NCBI RefSeq assembly: GCF_003952345.1
Contig: NZ_CP034433.1
Location: 3,534,001-3,598,000 of the forward strand
Length of the DNA stretch: 64,000 nucleotides
Source of the DNA: Iodobacter ciconiae
GTDB lineage: Bacteria; Pseudomonadota; Gammaproteobacteria; Burkholderiales; Chitinibacteraceae
Direction of reading: 5' to 3'
The notes under the pieces are model-generated. The model was not told where the DNA came from and did no database searches. It saw only the letters and a list, made by a program, of their open reading frames with translations. Shown here piece after piece: positions 20,619-29,153 of this stretch. The translations under genes were made by a program, and so were the position numbers. The stretch's first letter is position 1. Each line of letters begins with the position of its first letter.

Positions 20619-20920
20619 TAGGAGGAGATGCAGCAGACGAGGCAAAAGTAGAAATAACAAAACTTCAGCGAGACAATCAGCAGACAAGGCAAATCAATGA
20701 TTACCTGCAGGCAAACCCTGAAGCACAGCGGCGGGCAGGTGTTTCGACGTCAGATACACAAGATCTGATCGGGCGGAATAATGAAAAAATAGCAGAGAAT
20801 AATAAAATAATTGAAGAGTACAGAACAGGCCGCCGCGTTCGGCTCCTTTATACCGGGCAAGAGCCTTATAGAATGTATGGTTACTTACGCTGGCGTCATA
20901 TTTTTTCTGCTGCAGGCTAA
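20619..20920 (+). pseudogene. C-terminal remnant of the interrupted Tle1 lipase
   Basis: After the right IS end the sequence continues GGA GGA GAT, in frame with the lipase codon CTA (Leu 611) once the IS and one TA copy are removed. It encodes 99 further residues: a charged, Gln/Asn-rich helix (KLQRDNQQTRQINDYLQANP) and a final MYGYLRWRHIF, the usual Tle1 ending. It has no start of its own. Confidence 0.88.
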
Positions 20921-21022
20921 GAAGGAAGCACGGTTTAGCTGCTTGAAATTGTTGGATTTAGCCAATAAAAAATCAGATACAAAAACAGAGGCAACGTTTA
21001 GGCGCAACCATAGAAAACGGCG

Positions 21023-21229
21023 TTAAATTTTAAGACGCTTGCTTTCGTCATCCAGCTCTTTCATGCGCGTCATCATGGAAACGTCCATGCCGCCAAACTT
21101 AGCGCACCACTTGTAGAAAGAGGCAGAGCTCATGCAGTGCTCACGGCACAGATCAGAAATGGTCGAGCCGACCTAGGCTTGCTTTAAAATCACCATAATC
21201 TGGCAATATAAATTGCCCACAGTTTTCAT
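21023..21229 (-). pseudogene. IS3-family (IS51/IS407-like) orfA fragment
   Basis: The minus-strand frame reads MKTVGNLYCQIMVILKQA, a TAG stop, then ISDLCREHCMSSASFYKWCA, KFGGMDVSMMTRMKELDD and a truncated end. This is the helix-turn-helix orfA of IS407-group elements with an internal nonsense codon and no orfB. It forms the right-hand scar of the accessory island. Confidence 0.8.
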
Positions 21230-21393
21230 GTAGAACGTCTCAAAGACTGCGAGAAAATTCTACTTAAAAATGAGCTGGTTTTGTGGGGGGATTACCCAGG
21301 GAGTTGGCAACAAATTTATGCGCGACTTTAAGGAAGGGAGAATAAGTGAATAGCTGAAGTCGGGTTACAAATGGGGTACACGGAAGCAGAAAA

Positions 21394-21427
21394 GCAAAAA
21401 GCCCAATCTTGCAGATGGGCTTTTTGC
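21394..21427 (-). terminator. Terminator of the tRNA operon
   Basis: GCAAAAAGCCCA and TGGGCTTTTTGC form a perfect 12-bp stem with a 10-base loop, 10 bases past the tRNA-His 3' end in the direction of transcription. Confidence 0.88.
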
Positions 21428-21436
21428 TTTTCTTAC

Positions 21437-21513
21437 TGGGGTGGCTGATGGGGCTCGAACCCACGACAACAGGAATCACAATCCTGGACTCTACCAACTG
21501 AGCTACAGCCACC
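21437..21513 (-). tRNA. tRNA-His (GTG anticodon)
   Basis: On the minus strand the cloverleaf begins GTGGCTGTAGCTCAGTTGG, with anticodon GTG inside GGATTGTGATTCC and T-loop GTTCGAGCC. The genome encodes the extra G(-1), pairing with C73, and the CCA end. It is last in the Pro-Arg-His operon. Confidence 0.95.
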
Positions 21514-21593
21514 GCTGAGCGGTGCGTTTAAGACTTAAAATACTACAAGTCTAAAACTAAAATCTGGTTCGTTTTTATAGTCGATCACACACT

Positions 21594-21670
21594 TGGCGCA
21601 CCCGACAGGAATCGAACCTGTAACCTACGGCTTAGAAGGCCGTTGCTCTATCCAGTTGAGCTACGGGCAC
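21594..21670 (-). tRNA. tRNA-Arg (TCT anticodon)
   Basis: On the minus strand: GTGCCCGTAGCTCAACTGG, anticodon TCT in GGCCTTCTAAGCC, T-loop GGTTCGATTCC and acceptor CGGGTGC with discriminator G and encoded CCA. Reads AGA codons. Confidence 0.95.
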
Positions 21671-21751
21671 ACTGTACAACCGTTCTATAAAATTTCTTAT
21701 CTGGGGGATAAGGTCTTACCTTAAAACAACTTATCAACTAAGGATAAGTTC

Positions 21752-21828
21752 TGGTCGGGGCGGTGGGATTCGAACTCACGACCCTCTGCTCCCAAAGCAG
21801 ATGCGCTACCGGGCTGCGCTACGCCCCG
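21752..21828 (-). tRNA. tRNA-Pro (TGG anticodon)
   Basis: On the minus strand: CGGGGCGTAGCGCAGCCCGG, anticodon TGG in CTGCTTTGGGAGCAG, T-loop GTTCGAATC, acceptor CGCCCCG with discriminator A and encoded CCA. It is first in the operon, directly after a strong promoter. Confidence 0.95.
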
Positions 21829-21840
21829 AACAGAGGACGC

Positions 21841-21869
21841 AATATACTGTGGTGTTTTTTTTGCGTCAA
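21841..21869 (-). promoter_or_regulatory. Strong sigma-70 promoter of the Pro-Arg-His tRNA operon
   Basis: On the minus strand TTGACG and TATATT are separated by exactly 17 bases containing an A8 run. The bases after the -10 box, GCGTCC, form a GC-rich discriminator, as expected for a stable-RNA promoter under stringent control. The predicted start is a few bases before tRNA-Pro. Confidence 0.85.
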
Positions 21870-22120
21870 GCATCTGCGTGATCTTTTTTTTGATCAAATA
21901 GTGAAAAACACGCGTAAACAGGGGGTGTTCTTCCGCTACTCTTTGTTTTCTATGGTGATTTTTATTGTGAAAAATGTTTTAAATAGGAGCTGAATTTTTT
22001 AATATTTCTTGGCTGCTGCTGCATTGCCTGCTTTGAAAAATATGCAGGAAATGTTTGGGTTAGAAGCTTTTGCATGAGAAAATGCGTTTTTTGCGATAGT
22101 AAACAGCAGGAGTTTTACCC

Positions 22121-22975
22121 ATGACAGCCCAGATTCTCGACGGAAAAATCATTTCGGCCGAAATTGTTAGTGATGTTCGTGCCAAAGTAGATGCCCGTGT
22201 GGCTAGTGGCTTGCGTGCTCCTGCTCTTGCCGTCATTTTGCTTGGAAGCGATCCTGCTTCCCAGGTTTATGTAGGTAATAAAAAGCGTCAGTGTGCTAAT
22301 GCAGGTATTCGCTCTATTGATATCGATTTGCCTGCAGACACATCTGAGGCAGATTTGCTGGCTCTGGTTGCCAGGTTTAATCAGGATGATGAAATCGACG
22401 GTATTCTGGTGCAGCTGCCTTTGCCAAAGCATATCAATGCCGAAAAAGTGATCGAGCTGATTGATCCGGTAAAAGATGTCGATGGTTTTCATCCTTACAA
22501 TATTGGTCGCCTTGCTTTAAAAATGCCTTTGCTTCGCCCTTGTACTCCACGCGGTGTGATGACTTTATTAGAGCGCACCGGCATTGATATTGCGGGTAAA
22601 GATGCTGTTATTGTGGGTGCATCCAATATTGTGGGCCGCCCGCAGGCTTTGGAGCTTTTACTGGCACGCGCTACTGTCACAATTTGCCATAGCAAAACGC
22701 GGGATCTGGAAAACAAGGTGCGTGGTGCAGATATTGTGGTGGCTGGTGTGGGTATTCCTCATTTTGTAAAGGGTGACTGGATTAAGGCTGGCGCAATTGT
22801 GATCGATGTTGGCATTAATCGCTTGCAAAACGGCAAGCTGTGCGGCGATGTTGAATTCGATGTGGCCAAAGAAAAAGCCGCGTGGATTACGCCGGTGCCG
22901 GGCGGAGTGGGCCTGATGACTGTGGCGACTCTGATGCAAAACACTTTTGATGCTTGCGTAAACCGGGCGGATTGA
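22121..22975 (+). CDS. folD: Methylenetetrahydrofolate dehydrogenase / cyclohydrolase
   Basis: A 284-residue bifunctional enzyme that interconverts 5,10-methylene-, methenyl- and 10-formyl-tetrahydrofolate using NADP. It shows the FolD signatures [14 protein letters not shown] with the catalytic Lys, [22 protein letters not shown], and the Rossmann segment [20 protein letters not shown], then [16 protein letters not shown]. Length is standard. The start is preceded by CAGGAG. It is upstream of pyrD on the same strand with a gap of about 110 bases. Confidence 0.97.
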   Translation: MTAQILDGKIISAEIVSDVRAKVDARVASGLRAPALAVILLGSDPASQVYVGNKKRQCANAGIRSIDIDLPADTSEADLLALVARFNQDDEIDGILVQLPLPKHINAEKVIELIDPVKDVDGFHPYNIGRLALKMPLLRPCTPRGVMTLLERTGIDIAGKDAVIVGASNIVGRPQALELLLARATVTICHSKTRDLENKVRGADIVVAGVGIPHFVKGDWIKAGAIVIDVGINRLQNGKLCGDVEFDVAKEKAAWITPVPGGVGLMTVATLMQNTFDACVNRAD

Positions 22976-23084
22976 GCGTTTAGTCTCACCTACATAACTC
23001 TTTTCTTGATGCCATATTGGAAAAGGGGAACCAGGCAGCGCATTTGGCGCTGCTTTACTTATCAATTGCCGGATTTCCAGCCTC

Positions 23085-24103
23085 ATGCCTTATCAGCTCG
23101 CTAAACCTTTTCTTTTTTTGCTTGATGCCGAAAAAGCCCACGCTGCGGCGTTTACCGGCTTACATGCCTTGCATAGTCTGGGTTTTTTGCGCACATTCAC
23201 GCCTGCTGTACCTGAATACCCTGTTTCGGTGATGGGACTGGATTTTCCGAATCCTGTTGGCCTGGCCGCTGGCCTGGATAAAAATGGTGAGCATATTGAT
23301 GCCATGGCCGAGCTGGGTTTTGGGTTTTTAGAAATAGGTACCATCACACCGCGCCCGCAGCCGGGTAATCCCAAGCCACGTTTGTTTCGCCTACCGGAAG
23401 CCGAGGGCATTATTAACCGTATGGGTTTTAATAATGATGGCGTGGATAAGCTGATCGAGAACGTTAAAAACAGTCATTATCAAGGTATTCTGGGGATCAA
23501 TATTGGTAAAAACTTTGATACCCCGATCGAGAGTGCGGCTGATGATTATCTGATTTGCCTGGACAAGGTGTACGAACACGCCAGCTACGTTACGGTTAAT
23601 ATTTCCAGCCCGAATACAAAAAATTTGCGCCAGCTGCAAGGTGCAGATGAATTAGGACGTTTGCTGGGCGCTTTAAAACAAAAGCAGACAGAACTTGCTG
23701 ATCGTCATGGCCGCTATGTGCCACTTGCCCTCAAAATAGCGCCCGATTTAGACAGCAACCAGATACAGGATATCGCCGAGCGCCTGGTGGCAAGTGGTAT
23801 TGATGCGGTGATTGCCAGCAACACCACCTTATCCCGGGTTGGTGTCGAGCATTTAAAGCACGGCCAGGAAGCGGGGGCTTGTCGGGCGCGCCGGTCAGGG
23901 CTAAATCGACCAGAGTGATTCGCGATCTGGCCGAGGCTTTAGATGGTGCCTTGCCTATTATTGGCGTGGGCGGGATTTTCAAAGGCGAGCACGCAACAGA
24001 GAAAGTCCGTGCGGGTGCGAGCCTGGTGCAGGTGTATAGCGGCCTGATTTACGAAGGCCCGCAAATGGTAAGTGATTGCGTTGAGGCCATCGCGGCCTTG
24101 TGA
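23085..24103 (+). pseudogene. pyrD: Dihydroorotate dehydrogenase (class 2) with a frameshift in a G-run
   Basis: PyrD oxidises dihydroorotate to orotate with quinone at the membrane. The first frame (23085-23918) is canonical: an N-terminal membrane-binding helix, then [59 protein letters not shown] and [13 protein letters not shown]. It runs out of frame at the G5 run 23873-23877. The next frame resumes as [20 protein letters not shown] and [20 protein letters not shown]. Adding one G restores a 339-residue protein of normal length. It may be a sequencing error in a homopolymer or a true loss of a normally needed gene. Confidence 0.9.
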
Positions 24104-24164
24104 ATAAAAACCGTAGGGCGGTATAAGCCGCAGCTATCGCCGCACTGCGGGGGGATTTAAAACC

Positions 24165-24746
24165 ATGGATTTGCAACACTATTTACTGCTGCTTTTGGGC
24201 GCGGTGCTGGTTAACAACGCGGTGCTGGTGCGCATTCTGGGGCTATGCCCGTTTATGGGCGTGTCTAAAAAGCTGGAAGCATCCATCGGCATGGGCCTTG
24301 CTACGGCTTTTGTGTTGACACTGGCTTCAGGTACATCGTGGATGATTGATCAGATATTGATCTTCTGGCAGCTGGAATACCTGCGCACGCTGGCTTTTAT
24401 TGTGGTGATTGCCGCAATTGTACAATTTACCGAAATGTTTATTCATAAGGCCAGCCCTGTGCTGTATCAGGCGCTGGGAATCTATCTGCCCCTGATTACC
24501 ACCAATTGTGCAGTATTGGGCGTGCCTTTGATTAGCTCGGCGCAAAAATACAATTTTCTGGAGTCGCTGCTGTTTGGTTTTGGCTCGGCCGTGGGGTTTA
24601 GTCTGGTGCTGATCCTGTTTGCCGCCATGCGCGAAAGGCTGGAGGGGGCAGATATTCCTGAGTTTTTTAAAGGCACGCCAGTGGCATTTATTACCGCAGG
24701 GCTGATGAGCCTGGCGTTTATGGGCTTTGCCGGCTTGGTGCGGTAA
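24165..24746 (+). CDS. rsxA: Electron transport complex subunit RsxA
   Basis: A 193-residue integral membrane protein with six hydrophobic segments. RsxA/RnfA is one of the paired membrane subunits of the Rnf/Rsx complex, which couples electron flow between NADH and ferredoxin-type carriers to ion movement; in E. coli it helps keep SoxR reduced. Signatures are [13 protein letters not shown] and [15 protein letters not shown], each with a conserved Cys. First gene of rsxABCDGE. Confidence 0.95.
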   Translation: MDLQHYLLLLLGAVLVNNAVLVRILGLCPFMGVSKKLEASIGMGLATAFVLTLASGTSWMIDQILIFWQLEYLRTLAFIVVIAAIVQFTEMFIHKASPVLYQALGIYLPLITTNCAVLGVPLISSAQKYNFLESLLFGFGSAVGFSLVLILFAAMRERLEGADIPEFFKGTPVAFITAGLMSLAFMGFAGLVR

Positions 24747-24770
24747 TTTTAAGAACCTTAAGAATGAGTT

Positions 24771-24857
24771 CTGTAGACACAGAGAACACAGAGAAAAGCG
24801 TTTTTTTGGTTTTCTTCTGTGTGCAGATGTTTAACTTCCCGTTCTTTGTGTCTACAG
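24771..24857 (+). repeat. CACRGAG-type inverted repeat between rsxA and rsxB
   Basis: CTGTAGACACAGAGAA (24771-24786) and TTCTTTGTGTCTACAG (24842-24857) are inverted copies with one mismatch. The body has two CACAGAG heptamers 9 bases apart. It lies 24 bases after the rsxA stop and could fold in the mRNA between two operon genes. Confidence 0.75.
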
Positions 24858-24897
24858 ATCTTTTTTTCAAGGTCTGCGTTTTTAAATTAGGAAAACT

Positions 24898-25464
24898 ATG
24901 TCTTTTTTACTGGCCATTTTGTTAATGGCTGTTCTTGCCTTAGTGCTGGGTGCGGTGCTGGGTTTTGCTGCAATCAAGTTCAAGGTGGACGAAGACCCGC
25001 TGGTGGATAAGATCGATGCCATCTTGCCGCAAACCCAGTGTGGCCAGTGTGGTTTTCCTGGCTGTAAACCCTATGCCACGGCAATTGCCAATGAAGAAGC
25101 CGATATCAATTGCTGCCCGCCGGGCGGTGAAGACGGCATTCGTAAGCTGGCCGATTTGCTGGGCAAAGAATTCAAGCCGCTTAATGCAGAAAATGGTGCA
25201 GAAAAACCCAAGTCTGTGGCGCTGATAGATGAAGCTGTCTGCATCGGCTGTACGCTTTGTATTCAGGCCTGCCCGGTCGATGCCATTGTGGGCGCAGCCA
25301 AGCATTTACATACCGTAATTGCGGCTGAATGCACAGGTTGCGAGCTATGCGTAGCACCTTGCCCGGTTGATTGCATTGATATTGTTCCACTTGGCACCAC
25401 GGTGAATAACTGGCGTTGGCGCTATCCGGTTATTCCCATCAAGTTACACTCGGATATTTCATAA
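24898..25464 (+). CDS. rsxB: Electron transport complex subunit RsxB (ferredoxin-like)
   Basis: 188 residues. One N-terminal membrane anchor (about 3-25) precedes an Fe-S domain ([13 protein letters not shown] at about 49-61, with a further Cys near 75) and two 4Fe-4S ferredoxin motifs, [16 protein letters not shown] and [18 protein letters not shown]. It relays electrons within the Rsx complex on the cytoplasmic face. A ribosome-binding site AGGAAA precedes ATG 24898. The C-terminus ([17 protein letters not shown]) looks atypical but the length is normal. Confidence 0.95.
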   Translation: MSFLLAILLMAVLALVLGAVLGFAAIKFKVDEDPLVDKIDAILPQTQCGQCGFPGCKPYATAIANEEADINCCPPGGEDGIRKLADLLGKEFKPLNAENGAEKPKSVALIDEAVCIGCTLCIQACPVDAIVGAAKHLHTVIAAECTGCELCVAPCPVDCIDIVPLGTTVNNWRWRYPVIPIKLHSDIS

Positions 25465-25541
25465 ATGGCTCCTTGTTCTTATTTGTTTTCTGTCATTTCT
25501 ACGCGATCATCGTGCAAATTTATGCAATATCCGGGTTGCTT

Positions 25542-27629
25542 ATGAACAGGAAAATTATCACTTTCCACGGCGGTGTGCATCCGCCCGAGCATAAAGCTGA
25601 ATCGAGCCATTATCCGATCAGAACAGCGCCCTTACCGGCGCGGCTGATTCTGCCGCTGCAGCAAAGCATAGGCAGCGCTGCTAAACCCCTGGTTAAAGTC
25701 GGGGACGAGGTGGCAAAGGGCCAGCTGATTGCGGCGGCGGACGGCATGATTTCGGCCGCCTTGCATGCGCCAACTTCCGGGTGCATTGAATCCATTGATT
25801 TATATCCGATTGCTCATCCTTCGGGTTTGAGCGATGTCTGCATTGTGCTGATTCCTGATGGCAAAGATCAGTGGCTGGAGCGCCCGGTATTTGACTGGCG
25901 TAATGCAGAGCCTAATGCGGTGCGTACTTATTTGCGCGATATGGGTGTGGTGGGCTTGGGCGGCGCAGTGTTTCCATCGCACCTGAAGTTAAGTAGTAAA
26001 ACCCCGCTTGATACGCTGATTATTAATGGCGCAGAGTGCGAGCCTTATATTACTTGTGACGACAGGCTGATGCGGGAGCGCGCCGCCGAAATCATCGCTG
26101 GCATATTAATGGTGCAGTCTTTACTTAATGCGAAGCAGGTGTTGATTGGTATTGAAGACAATAAACCCGAAGCCATTATCACCTTGCGGGCTGCAATTAA
26201 AGCCAGCTGCTGCCAGGCTGTTGCCGCCATTGAAGTGGTGCAAGTACCCACGCTTTACCCATCAGGTGGCGCAAAGCAGCTGATTAAATTGCTGTGTAAT
26301 ATCGAAGTGCCCGGCGGCGTGCGCTCCACAGATCTGGGTGTGCAATGCTTTAATGTGGCCACCATTCATAGTATTTATTGCGCGCTGGCCCATGCCGAGC
26401 CAGTGATTCGTCGCGTGGTAACGATTACCGGCAATGTAGAGCGCCCAGGGAATTATGAGGCGCTGATTGGCACACCGCTGACAGAGCTCTTAAAAGAGGC
26501 GGGGGATAAAGGCAGCTCCGGCTATATCTATGGCGGCCCGATGATGGGCTTTGAGCTGCCATCCTTAGAGGTGGGGTTGAGCAAGGCAGGCAATTGTGTG
26601 ATCGCCAAAACGCCTGCCGATTTCCCCGACCCACCGCGTGAAATGCCGTGTATTCGTTGCAGCAAATGTGCGACCGCTTGCCCTGCCGAATTGCAACCCA
26701 TGGATTTATTCTGGTTTGCCAAAAGCAAAAACTTTGGTAAAGCGCAGGAGCGCAATCTGTTTGATTGTATCGAATGCGGTGCTTGCGCCTATGTTTGCCC
26801 CAGTAATATCCGCCTGGTGGATTACTACCGCTTTGCTAAATCTGAAATCTGGGCTGCTGAAAAAACTAAGCACGCTGCCGATTTAGCACGCGAGCGTTTT
26901 GAGTTCAGAGAATTCAGGGCCGAGCGCGAGAAACAGGAAAAAGCCGAACGCCTGGCCGCCAAAGCGTCGCAAAAACTCGCACAGGCAGTGGCGTCAGATG
27001 ATCCGGAAGACGCCATCCGTGCCGCCAAAATTAAGGCCGCGATGGCTAAATCTGCAGCGGCAAGCGAATCGCCTGCCAGTGATACGGGCGTTGCTGCGAG
27101 CGACACCGATCAAGCTGCGCAATTAGCCGCCGAGAAAAAAGCCAAAATTGCCGCCGCAATGGCCAGAGCTGCTGCTAAAAAAGCCGAGGCAGAGGCTGCT
27201 GTGCCCATAGTGCGCAGCGAAGAGCTGCCAATGGCTCCATCGCAAACTCTGCCTGCCAGCAGCCTGGATAAAAGCGACCGTACTAAAGAAATTCTGGATA
27301 AACGCCGTGAAGAAAGAGCACGCGTTGCGGCCATGAGCCCGGAAGAACGCGCTGAATGGGAAGCGGTCAAGCAAGCAGAAATCGCCGGGGCTAAAGAGGC
27401 TGCAGCATTAAGAAAAGCAGAAAGTGTTGGGCCCGTTGAAGTGCCGGTGCCTTCACTGGATGAAGAAAAAGCCGCCAAAATTCGGGCCTCGATGGCCAAA
27501 AGAGACGCAGAAAAAGCCCGTCTTGCTGCCATGAGCCCGGAGGAAAAAGCCGCACTGGCTGCAGAGCGCCAGGCGCGAATTGATGCGGCAATGGCGGCAA
27601 AAGCCGCCAAGGCGGCGAAAGATGAATGA
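25542..27629 (+). CDS. rsxC: Electron transport complex subunit RsxC
   Basis: 695 residues from ATG 25542, giving MNRKIITFHGGVHPPEHKAE, the usual N-terminus; the frame is open to 25416 but that lies over the rsxB end. RsxC is the peripheral NADH- and FMN-binding subunit: GVVGLGGAVFPSHLKL in the Rossmann-like part, a SLBB region (GNVERPGNYEALIGTPL) and two ferredoxin motifs CIRCSKCATACP and CIECGACAYVCP. The last 230 residues are an Ala/Lys/Glu helical tail with repeated AAKI-x-A-x-MA(K/R) and AAMSPEE units. Confidence 0.95.
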   Translation: MNRKIITFHGGVHPPEHKAESSHYPIRTAPLPARLILPLQQSIGSAAKPLVKVGDEVAKGQLIAAADGMISAALHAPTSGCIESIDLYPIAHPSGLSDVCIVLIPDGKDQWLERPVFDWRNAEPNAVRTYLRDMGVVGLGGAVFPSHLKLSSKTPLDTLIINGAECEPYITCDDRLMRERAAEIIAGILMVQSLLNAKQVLIGIEDNKPEAIITLRAAIKASCCQAVAAIEVVQVPTLYPSGGAKQLIKLLCNIEVPGGVRSTDLGVQCFNVATIHSIYCALAHAEPVIRRVVTITGNVERPGNYEALIGTPLTELLKEAGDKGSSGYIYGGPMMGFELPSLEVGLSKAGNCVIAKTPADFPDPPREMPCIRCSKCATACPAELQPMDLFWFAKSKNFGKAQERNLFDCIECGACAYVCPSNIRLVDYYRFAKSEIWAAEKTKHAADLARERFEFREFRAEREKQEKAERLAAKASQKLAQAVASDDPEDAIRAAKIKAAMAKSAAASESPASDTGVAASDTDQAAQLAAEKKAKIAAAMARAAAKKAEAEAAVPIVRSEELPMAPSQTLPASSLDKSDRTKEILDKRREERARVAAMSPEERAEWEAVKQAEIAGAKEAAALRKAESVGPVEVPVPSLDEEKAAKIRASMAKRDAEKARLAAMSPEEKAALAAERQARIDAAMAAKAAKAAKDE

Positions 27630-27814
27630 TTGGAATGATTTCGCGGCAAGTGCCGGAAAACGGCGGGTTTCACCCACCCTAGGGTGATTGGATGCTGGCA
27701 AATAGGTGACCGATTTATGCCGAAAATCTGACTTGATGCGTACAGGGCACAGCTTTAACCTGCCCGCGCGGTGAGAGGCAGAGCGACGCGTATTTCTTGT
27801 GCTCTGCCTTTTAT

Positions 27815-27846
27815 GATTTCTCCGTGTCTGCAGATTTTAGGTTTTT
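27815..27846 (-). repeat. Half copy of the CACRGAG-type repeat before rsxD
   Basis: On the minus strand AAACCTAAAATCTGCAGA is followed by one CACGGAG heptamer and AAA. No inverted partner is seen, so this is a partial copy. It ends 36 bases before rsxD. Confidence 0.55.
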
Positions 27847-27881
27847 CTGGTGTATCTCAGTTTTTACTTTTTTGGAATCAA

Positions 27882-28898
27882 ATGAACACATCGCCCTTTT
27901 TTATTAAACCGACACCGCTGCAAGTCGTTATGCTCAAAGTGGCGGCGGCTTTGTTGCCGGGGATTTTTGCGCTGACCTGGGCTTTTGGCGTGGGAGTGTG
28001 GGTGCAAATTGCGCTGGCGCTGGGTGCCGCCTTGCTGGCGGAGGCGGCTTGTTTAAAGCTGCGTAATTATCCGGTTAAACCTTTCATCAGCGATGGCTCG
28101 GCCGTGGTAACAGCGGTTTTGCTGGCTTTATCTATGCCCCCGCTTGCGCCGTGGTGGATGGTGGTGCTGGCTACTTTAATTGCCATTTGCCTGGCCAAGC
28201 ATCTCTATGGCGGGCTGGGGCAGAATCCGTTTAATCCGGCTATGGTGGGTTTTGCTGTGATGATTGTGTCTTTCCCCGCGCAGATGTCGCGCTGGGCAGC
28301 ACCTTTGCCGCTGGATATGCCGCATCTGGATAGCCTGGCGCAGATCATCACTATTTTTAGCGGCCAGCTACCAGAAGTTTTTGACACCATGGCTTCAGCT
28401 ACGCCGCTGGATACGGTTAAGACGGCATTGCTACAGCAGCATGCTTTAAGCGATATTTTTCAGCTGCCTATTTTTGGTGCGGTAGCAGGGGTCGGCAGCG
28501 AATGGGCTGCGGCGGGTTTTTTACTGGGGGGCATTTATCTGCTCTGCTCTAAGCTGATCCCCTGGCAAATTCCTGTGGGCTTTCTTGGCGCTTTTATGCT
28601 GACCGCCTCGCTGTTTTATGGCCTGGACCCGGCTCATTACAGCCCGCCGTGGTTTCACCTTTTTAGTGGCGCGGCCATTCTGGGTGCATTTTTTATTGTG
28701 AGTGATCCGGTTACAGCACCTACCACGTCACGCGGCAGGCTTATCTTTGCTGCTCTGGCAGGTGTGCTGACCTATATGATTCGTGTATTTGGGGCTTATC
28801 CGGATGGTGTGGCGTTTGCAGTAATCATCATGAATATCGCCACGCCCTTTATCGACCAATACACCCAACCACCGGTCTTTGGCCGTAAAGCGAAATAA
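27882..28898 (+). CDS. rsxD: Electron transport complex subunit RsxD
   Basis: 338 residues from ATG 27882, preceded by TTGGAAT. A membrane subunit with about nine hydrophobic segments and a covalently bound FMN in the family. MASATPLDTVKTALL holds the S-x-T-x-L type flavinylation Thr. GLGQNPFNPAMVGFAV and FFIVSDPVTAPTTSRGRLIF are further RnfD/NqrB signatures. The open frame runs upstream to 27771 but lacks similarity there. Confidence 0.95.
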   Translation: MNTSPFFIKPTPLQVVMLKVAAALLPGIFALTWAFGVGVWVQIALALGAALLAEAACLKLRNYPVKPFISDGSAVVTAVLLALSMPPLAPWWMVVLATLIAICLAKHLYGGLGQNPFNPAMVGFAVMIVSFPAQMSRWAAPLPLDMPHLDSLAQIITIFSGQLPEVFDTMASATPLDTVKTALLQQHALSDIFQLPIFGAVAGVGSEWAAAGFLLGGIYLLCSKLIPWQIPVGFLGAFMLTASLFYGLDPAHYSPPWFHLFSGAAILGAFFIVSDPVTAPTTSRGRLIFAALAGVLTYMIRVFGAYPDGVAFAVIIMNIATPFIDQYTQPPVFGRKAK

Positions 28899-28900
28899 AC

Positions 28901-29126
28901 AAACCCAAATCTTGAACCACGGAGGGCACAGAGAACACGGAGTTTCACGGAGAAAACCGATTTACGGAGTAAACACAGCAGAGACTCTGAGGTGTTAGTG
29001 CAACTTGTATGCCTTATGTGTTCAAACAGCGAGTTTTTATATTGAAACTGACCGTTATAAATAGGGTTTGTTTTTCTCCGTGAAACTCTGTGCCTTCCTT
29101 TTCCTCCGTGGTTATAGGTGTGGGTT
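28901..29126 (+). repeat. Fold-back CACRGAG element between rsxD and rsxG
   Basis: The left arm at 28901-28958 reads AAACCCAAATCTTGAAC, then CACGGAG GG CACAGAG AA CACGGAG TTT CACGGAG. The right arm at 29071-29126 is its inverted, slightly altered copy (TCTCCGTGAAACTCTGTG ... CTCCGTGGTT). About 112 bases of unrelated sequence lie between. The left end is 2 bases after the rsxD stop. It fills nearly the whole 255-base gap. Confidence 0.8.
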
Positions 29127-29153
29127 GTGCTTGTCGTTATTTTGGAGAAATAA

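Noticed and set aside
24113..24164. CGTAGGGCGG-type sequence before rsxA and a similar one near 62441, considered as another repeat family
   Set aside because: Only short, loosely matching pieces; not enough to define ends or a consensus.
26825..27701. Long minus-strand frames opposite the RsxC tail
   Set aside because: They arise from the repetitive Ala/Lys codons of rsxC and have Ser/Ala-rich low-complexity products.
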